Below, piece after piece: positions 5,544 through 9,063 of a DNA stretch of 9,063 bases (position 1 is the stretch's first letter; the number at the start of each line of letters is the position of its first letter). The stretch comes from Deltaproteobacteria bacterium. Its GTDB lineage: Bacteria > Desulfobacterota > Desulfobacteria > Desulfobacterales > JAFDFH01. The stretch spans positions 1 to 9,063 of the forward strand of contig JAFDFH010000286.1 of NCBI GenBank assembly GCA_019309945.1, read 5' to 3'. The notes beneath the pieces are model-generated. The model did no database searches. It had not been told where the DNA came from and saw only the letters and a program-made list of their open reading frames with translations. The translations under genes and the position numbers were made by a program.

Positions 5544-7199
5544 ATGGCTGGTAAAGAAATTAAATATGACATGAAAGCCCGGGAATCAATGCTTCGGGGT
5601 ATTAAAACACTTGCTGATGCGGTTGTCGTCACTCTTGGGCCCAAAGGAAGAAACGTTATTATCGATAAAGCATGGGGTTCTCCCACCGTAACCAAAGACG
5701 GTGTTACAGTGGCCAAAGAAATCGAACTTCAAGACAAGTTTGAAAATATGGGAGCCCAGATGGTGAAAGAGGTCGCCAGCAAGACAAGTGATATGGCCGG
5801 TGATGGTACGACCACGGCGACCATACTCGCCAGGGCAATTTATGAAGAGGGACAGAAGCTTGTTGTAGGGGGAAACAATCCCATGGCCATTAAACGCGGT
5901 ATTGACAAAGCCGTCGAAGTGGTTGTCAAAGAGCTTCAAAGCCTGAGCAAAGAGACCAAAGATCAACGTGAAATCGCCCAGATCGGTACCATTTCCGCGA
6001 ACAATGACGAAACCATCGGCAACATCATCGCCGAGGCCATGAACAAGGTCGGCAAAGAGGGTGTCATAACGGTTGAAGAAGCCAAGGCAATGGAGACCAC
6101 CCTCGATGTCGTGGAAGGGATGCAGTTCGATCGGGGATACCTTTCACCGTATTTTGTAACGGATCCGGACAAGATGCTTGCGTCACTGGATGAACCCTAC
6201 ATCCTTATCCATGAAAAAAAGCTCAGCACCATGAAAGATCTCCTTCCGGTGCTTGAACAGATCGCTAAAATGGGCAAACCGCTGATGATCATCGCTGAAG
6301 ACGTGGACGGCGAAGCGCTTGCCACCCTGGTCGTAAACAAGCTGAGAGGAACGTTGCAGGTCGCTGCAGTCAAGGCGCCCGGTTTTGGTGACAGGCGGAA
6401 AGCCATGCTTGAAGATATCGCCATATTGACCGGCGGCCAGGTCGTATCCGAAGACCTGGGCATCAAACTTGAGAATATTGCCCTGGCCGAGCTTGGTCAA
6501 GCCAAACGCATCAATATCGATAAAGACAACACCACGGTTGTTGACGGTGCCGGTTCACGCGCAGCCATGGAAGGCCGCGTGAAACAGATCCGGGTACAGA
6601 TTGACGAAACCACATCGGATTATGACCGTGAGAAACTGCAGGAACGTCTGGCCAAGCTGATCGGCGGCGTTGCCATCATTAATGTGGGGGCGGCAACCGA
6701 AACCGAGATGAAAGAAAAGAAAGCCCGGGTCGAAGACGCCTTGAACGCCACCCGTGCCGCGGTTGAAGAAGGTATTGTGGCCGGAGGGGGTGTGGCTCTG
6801 GTGCGATGCATACCTGCCTTGGAGAAGATGAAAATTAAGGCGGATCAGAAGCTGGGCGTGAAAGTTGTTATGCGCGCCATCGAAGAGCCCCTGCGTCAGA
6901 TCGTCAACAACTCCGGCTTTGAGGGTTCGGTTGTCATCGATAAGGTAAAAAATGAAAAAGGGTCATTTGGTTACAATGCCGAAACCAATACCTATGAAGA
7001 CCTGATTAAAGCAGGCGTCATCGATCCCACCAAGGTGGTACGGTTTGCATTGCAAAATGCAGCCAGCGTGGCCGGTTTAATGCTGACTACGGAAGCCATG
7101 GTCGCTGAAAAGCCTGACGATAAAGCTGACCAAATGCCCGCCGGCCCCCCAGGGGGTGGTGGAATGGGCGGAATGGGCGGAATGGGCGGAATGATCTAA
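5544..7199 (+). CDS. groEL: Chaperonin GroEL (60 kDa)
   Basis: A 551-residue group I chaperonin, the ATP-driven double-ring folding machine that works with GroES. Nucleotide-binding and catalytic landmarks are intact: LGPKGRN (31-37), Asp52 in KDGVTVAKE, AGDGTTTAT (86-93, with Asp87) and Asp398 in VEDALNATRAAVEEG, followed by IVAGGGVAL (411-419). The apical segment is normal in length. The C-terminus ends with a Gly-Gly-Met repeat tail (GGMGGMGGMI), as in typical GroEL. GGAGG (5529-5533) lies 10 nt upstream of the ATG. A strong terminator begins 18 bp after the stop. Confidence 0.98.
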   Translation: MAGKEIKYDMKARESMLRGIKTLADAVVVTLGPKGRNVIIDKAWGSPTVTKDGVTVAKEIELQDKFENMGAQMVKEVASKTSDMAGDGTTTATILARAIYEEGQKLVVGGNNPMAIKRGIDKAVEVVVKELQSLSKETKDQREIAQIGTISANNDETIGNIIAEAMNKVGKEGVITVEEAKAMETTLDVVEGMQFDRGYLSPYFVTDPDKMLASLDEPYILIHEKKLSTMKDLLPVLEQIAKMGKPLMIIAEDVDGEALATLVVNKLRGTLQVAAVKAPGFGDRRKAMLEDIAILTGGQVVSEDLGIKLENIALAELGQAKRINIDKDNTTVVDGAGSRAAMEGRVKQIRVQIDETTSDYDREKLQERLAKLIGGVAIINVGAATETEMKEKKARVEDALNATRAAVEEGIVAGGGVALVRCIPALEKMKIKADQKLGVKVVMRAIEEPLRQIVNNSGFEGSVVIDKVKNEKGSFGYNAETNTYEDLIKAGVIDPTKVVRFALQNAASVAGLMLTTEAMVAEKPDDKADQMPAGPPGGGGMGGMGGMGGMI

Positions 7200-7217
7200 G
7201 CACGCCTCCCTCCCCCC

Positions 7218-7255
7218 AAAAAGCCCCCATGTTCTCAGGACATGGGGGCTTTTTT
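7218..7255 (+). terminator. Intrinsic terminator of groESL
   Basis: AAAAAGCCCCCATGT (7218-7232) pairs perfectly with ACATGGGGGCTTTTT around the loop TCTCAGG, followed by a T-run to 7255. The A-run on the left would also make it active in the minus direction. Confidence 0.93.
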
Positions 7256-7408
7256 ATTACCTTGCCCTTGACCCTGGGGCAAAATCAGCAATTGCAGAAT
7301 TTAGCACCTATTTATTGAAATCACATCATGTTTGCGAAGGATTTATGTGTAACTTTTCCGGATGGTCCGGGTTAGGTCTTAATTATGTAACTTCTCAATA
7401 TGTTTCGG

Positions 7409-7567
7409 TAGGCCCGCTGCGCCATCCGGTAATTTTTTTCAATACGGCCAAAACTTGCCGTTAAGGGCGCCTAACAGTGACCCGCGCACGGGATCTAAAG
7501 CCGCCCTAAACGGCTTCAAACAGTTGCCCGCTTTGAAAAAAATACCGGATGACTCCGCTGGTAGGTT
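7409..7567. repeat. Large imperfect palindromic repeat (about 160 bp)
   Basis: Nested inverted repeats share one centre. CATCCGGTA (7423-7431) with the T-run and TCAA matches TTGA, the A-run and TACCGGAT (7533-7550). GCCGTTAAGGGCG (7457-7469) matches CGCCCTAAACGGC (7502-7514) with one mismatch. The core CCCG (7481-7484) pairs with CGGG (7489-7492) around CGCA. There is no T-run at the end and no protein. It sits between the groEL terminator and the LysM gene promoter, in a gene-free stretch (7256-7705) that otherwise contains only a small hairpin CCGGA-TGG-TCCGG (7358-7370). Confidence 0.65.
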
Positions 7568-7620
7568 TAACCATAAGTTTTTGAGAAGCCCCTTAATTGT
7601 TTTTCAATCAACTGAAACAC

Positions 7621-7650
7621 TTGACAAATCACCCATAAGCAGGTTATGAA
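7621..7650 (+). promoter_or_regulatory. Predicted sigma-70 promoter of the LysM gene
   Basis: A perfect TTGACA (7621-7626) and, 18 nt later, TATGAA (7645-7650, four of six matches). The ATG at 7646 lies inside this -10 hexamer, so it would not be in the transcript. This favours the GTG start at 7706, with a leader of roughly 50 nt. Confidence 0.45.
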
Positions 7651-7705
7651 TTTATTCGATAATGAAACAAAGTTTTTTAACCAATCAAAAAGAGGGGCAT
7701 CAACG

Positions 7706-8734
7706 GTGAATAAAAAATTATTCTTAATCATTCGGTGGGTGTGTGTTTTTACGGCGATGACCAATTTATGCGCCTATGTCTTTGCGGAGGAAAACGAAGA
7801 GACGATCGAATACGAATCGGGTTTCTACTATACGGTTCAAGAGGGAGATACGCTCTGGGACCTCTCAGCACGATTCTCTGATTCACCATGGCAATGGCCT
7901 GACCTGTGGAATGAAAACCGTCAAATCCCAAATCCCCACTGGATCTATCCGGGTGAGCGAATTCGTCTGCTTCAGGATATTGAGATTGAGAAAATCGTCC
8001 TGCCTGTTGCGGAAGAAATTGTTTTACAAAAAGAGGAACCGGTAAAAGAACCGCCCTATTATTTCTATTCCGCGATTGACAGCATCGGATTCATTCGCAA
8101 AAAGCCGGTCCCATCCCACGGATCAATCATTAAAGCAAAAGGCCAGAAAACAAAAATTAGCACAGGGGATATCGTTTTCATCGAGCCGATAGGAGATATG
8201 CCCCTTACTCCGGGAAACAAATATACGGTCTACAGGACTTATGGGCCGATAAAGGATAAAAAAACCAAGAAACTCATCGGAACTCAGTATTATCTGACCG
8301 GAGTGGTTGAAATTACTAAAAAGGAACCCCAATTTGCCGTAGCCAAGGTTCTTAAATCTTTCCGTACGATTGAAATAAACAATCTTTTGCTGCCATATCA
8401 ACAACGGTCTCCGAAAATCACCCTGGTTGAAAGCTTGAGAGGTCTTGACGGTCGGATCCTTAAAGGTGAAGAAAGCCAAGTCATCATTGGAGACGGTACG
8501 GTGGTCTTCATCGACAAGGGGTCTGAAAATGGTATAAAGCCCGGACAGGGGTACAGCATCTATTATCAGGAAACCCATCTCGGCTCCAAGCCCAAAAAAG
8601 CCATGCCTCTGGACACGTTTGTGTTCGGCAGGATACTCGTCCTTCATACTGAAGAGACGACCTCAACCGTTCTGGTTACCAAAGCCGAGAAAGCGATTCA
8701 ATCTGGAGATAAAATTCGGAGCCCGCTGCCCTAG
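7706..8734 (+). CDS. Secreted LysM-domain protein
   Basis: A 342-residue envelope protein from the GTG start. The start is chosen because GAGGGG lies 8 nt upstream and the protein then begins with a proper signal peptide: MNKK, a hydrophobic core (LFLIIRWVCVFTAM) and likely cleavage after Ala27 in YVFA-EEN. The in-frame ATG at 7646 would add 20 residues before the signal peptide and lacks a good ribosome site. A LysM domain, which binds peptidoglycan glycan chains, covers about residues 41-89 (YYTVQEGDTLWDLSARF ... PHWIYPGERIRLL). The remaining roughly 240 residues form a beta-rich region (GDIVFIEPIGD, GDGTVVFIDKGSENGIKPGQGYSIY, FGRILVLHTEETTSTVLV) found with LysM in deltaproteobacterial proteins; its function is unknown. 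Confidence 0.88.
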   Translation: MNKKLFLIIRWVCVFTAMTNLCAYVFAEENEETIEYESGFYYTVQEGDTLWDLSARFSDSPWQWPDLWNENRQIPNPHWIYPGERIRLLQDIEIEKIVLPVAEEIVLQKEEPVKEPPYYFYSAIDSIGFIRKKPVPSHGSIIKAKGQKTKISTGDIVFIEPIGDMPLTPGNKYTVYRTYGPIKDKKTKKLIGTQYYLTGVVEITKKEPQFAVAKVLKSFRTIEINNLLLPYQQRSPKITLVESLRGLDGRILKGEESQVIIGDGTVVFIDKGSENGIKPGQGYSIYYQETHLGSKPKKAMPLDTFVFGRILVLHTEETTSTVLVTKAEKAIQSGDKIRSPLP

Positions 8735-8765
8735 CGTAAAGCTTCATTTACGGTCTGAATTTTTT
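8735..8765. terminator. Possible weak terminator between convergent genes
   Basis: CGTAAA (8735-8740) pairs with TTTACG (8747-8752) around GCTTCA, and a six-T run follows at 8760-8765. The stem is AT-rich and the T-run is 7 nt away, so this is a weak candidate. Confidence 0.25.
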
Positions 8766-8780
8766 CAATTACACGGTGCG

Positions 8781-9063
8781 TTACACGTTCTGCACCCAGG
8801 TAACCCTTAACACTTCCGAATAGGTCGTCTGACCCTCCAGCATTTTTTTGATGGCGTTCTCCCGCAGGGTAATCATACCCTCTTTCCGCACCCTGGCCCG
8901 GATGGCTTCCAAATCCGCCCCGGGGGTCGTCATTTTTTTTATGGATTCTGAGTAAGGGAGTACCTCGAAGATAGCGTTTCGGCCGAGATACCCGGTACCC
9001 CGGCATTTATTGCAGCCCCGGCCCCGGTGCAGCGTAATACGGCCGTTTACTCCCACCTCCAGG
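8781..9063 (-). CDS. GspE/PilB-family secretion or pilus ATPase, C-terminal part (5' end outside window)
   Basis: Only the last 94 or so codons are present; the frame stays open to the window edge and the true start lies beyond 9063. RGRGCNKCRGTGYLGRNAIFEVLPYSE is the C-terminal part of GspE/PilB-type ATPases that energise type II secretion or type IV pilus assembly. CNKC is the second CxxC of the zinc-binding element and TGYxGR is the family signature. The remainder (GMITLRENAIKKMLEGQTTYSEVLRVT) is the usual end of these proteins (x-G-x-T-T-x-E-V-x-R-V). Walker motifs are not in view, so GspE and PilB cannot be told apart. The gene converges on the LysM gene with 46 bp between them. Confidence 0.9.
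   Translation of the reverse strand, partial: LEVGVNGRITLHRGRGCNKCRGTGYLGRNAIFEVLPYSESIKKMTTPGADLEAIRARVRKEGMITLRENAIKKMLEGQTTYSEVLRVTWVQNV

Noticed and set aside
7457..7530. Possible integron attC site (GCCTAAC near the palindrome centre)
   Set aside because: GCCTAAC fits RYYYAAC, but no matching GTTRRRY partner is placed correctly, there are no cassettes and no integrase is seen.
8731..9006. Second minus-strand open frame of 91 codons
   Set aside because: It is a shadow in another frame of the GspE/PilB-type ATPase end, which has clear family motifs.

Overview
The window looks like chromosomal DNA of a Desulfobacterota bacterium, most likely a Desulfobacterales-type sulfate reducer. This is an inference from three things: the protein character (GroES/GroEL, HflK/HflC, a DUF721 protein that reads like deltaproteobacterial homologues), the linkage of an FmdB-type zinc ribbon to groESL, and the gene-poor spacers rich in short dispersed repeats. 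No species can be named from the sequence alone. There are no tRNA or rRNA genes, no CRISPR array and no phage genes.

Layout. Positions 1-216 are low-complexity DNA with two unrelated 14-bp tandem duplications. A small DUF721 (DciA-like) gene lies on the minus strand (217-534). It diverges from hflK-hflC (888-2866), which encode the membrane SPFH pair that modulates the FtsH protease. A 142-bp element with terminal inverted repeats sits in the hflK leader. Downstream of hflC a terminator (2978-3020) works in both directions and separates it from a convergent minus-strand gene of only 32 codons (3133-3231). That gene encodes an AURKAIP1/COX24-domain (bS22-like) ribosomal protein, starts with TTG and has a perfect Shine-Dalgarno. 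A second copy of the 142-bp element and a diverged third copy follow (3283-3572).

The middle holds an unrecognised HExxH (zinc-peptidase-like) protein with a TTG start (3862-4401), then an FmdB-family zinc-ribbon gene (4553-4828) with its own promoter and a hairpin over its ribosome binding site. After a 392-nt AT-rich spacer comes the groES-groEL chaperonin operon (5221-7199), closed by a textbook terminator (7218-7255).

The right side contains a palindromic repeat of about 160 bp (7409-7567), a secreted LysM-domain protein (best start GTG 7706, stop 8734), and the 3' end of a minus-strand GspE/PilB-type ATPase cut by the window edge (8781-9063).

Most genes are housekeeping: membrane protein quality control, protein folding, ribosome, envelope. 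The parts that deserve attention are the 32-residue ribosomal protein, the inverted-repeat (MITE-like) family that brackets hflKC and the small gene as direct repeats, the large palindrome after groEL, the HExxH orphan, and the fmdB leader hairpin. I see no evidence for a new multi-gene defence or metabolic system here.
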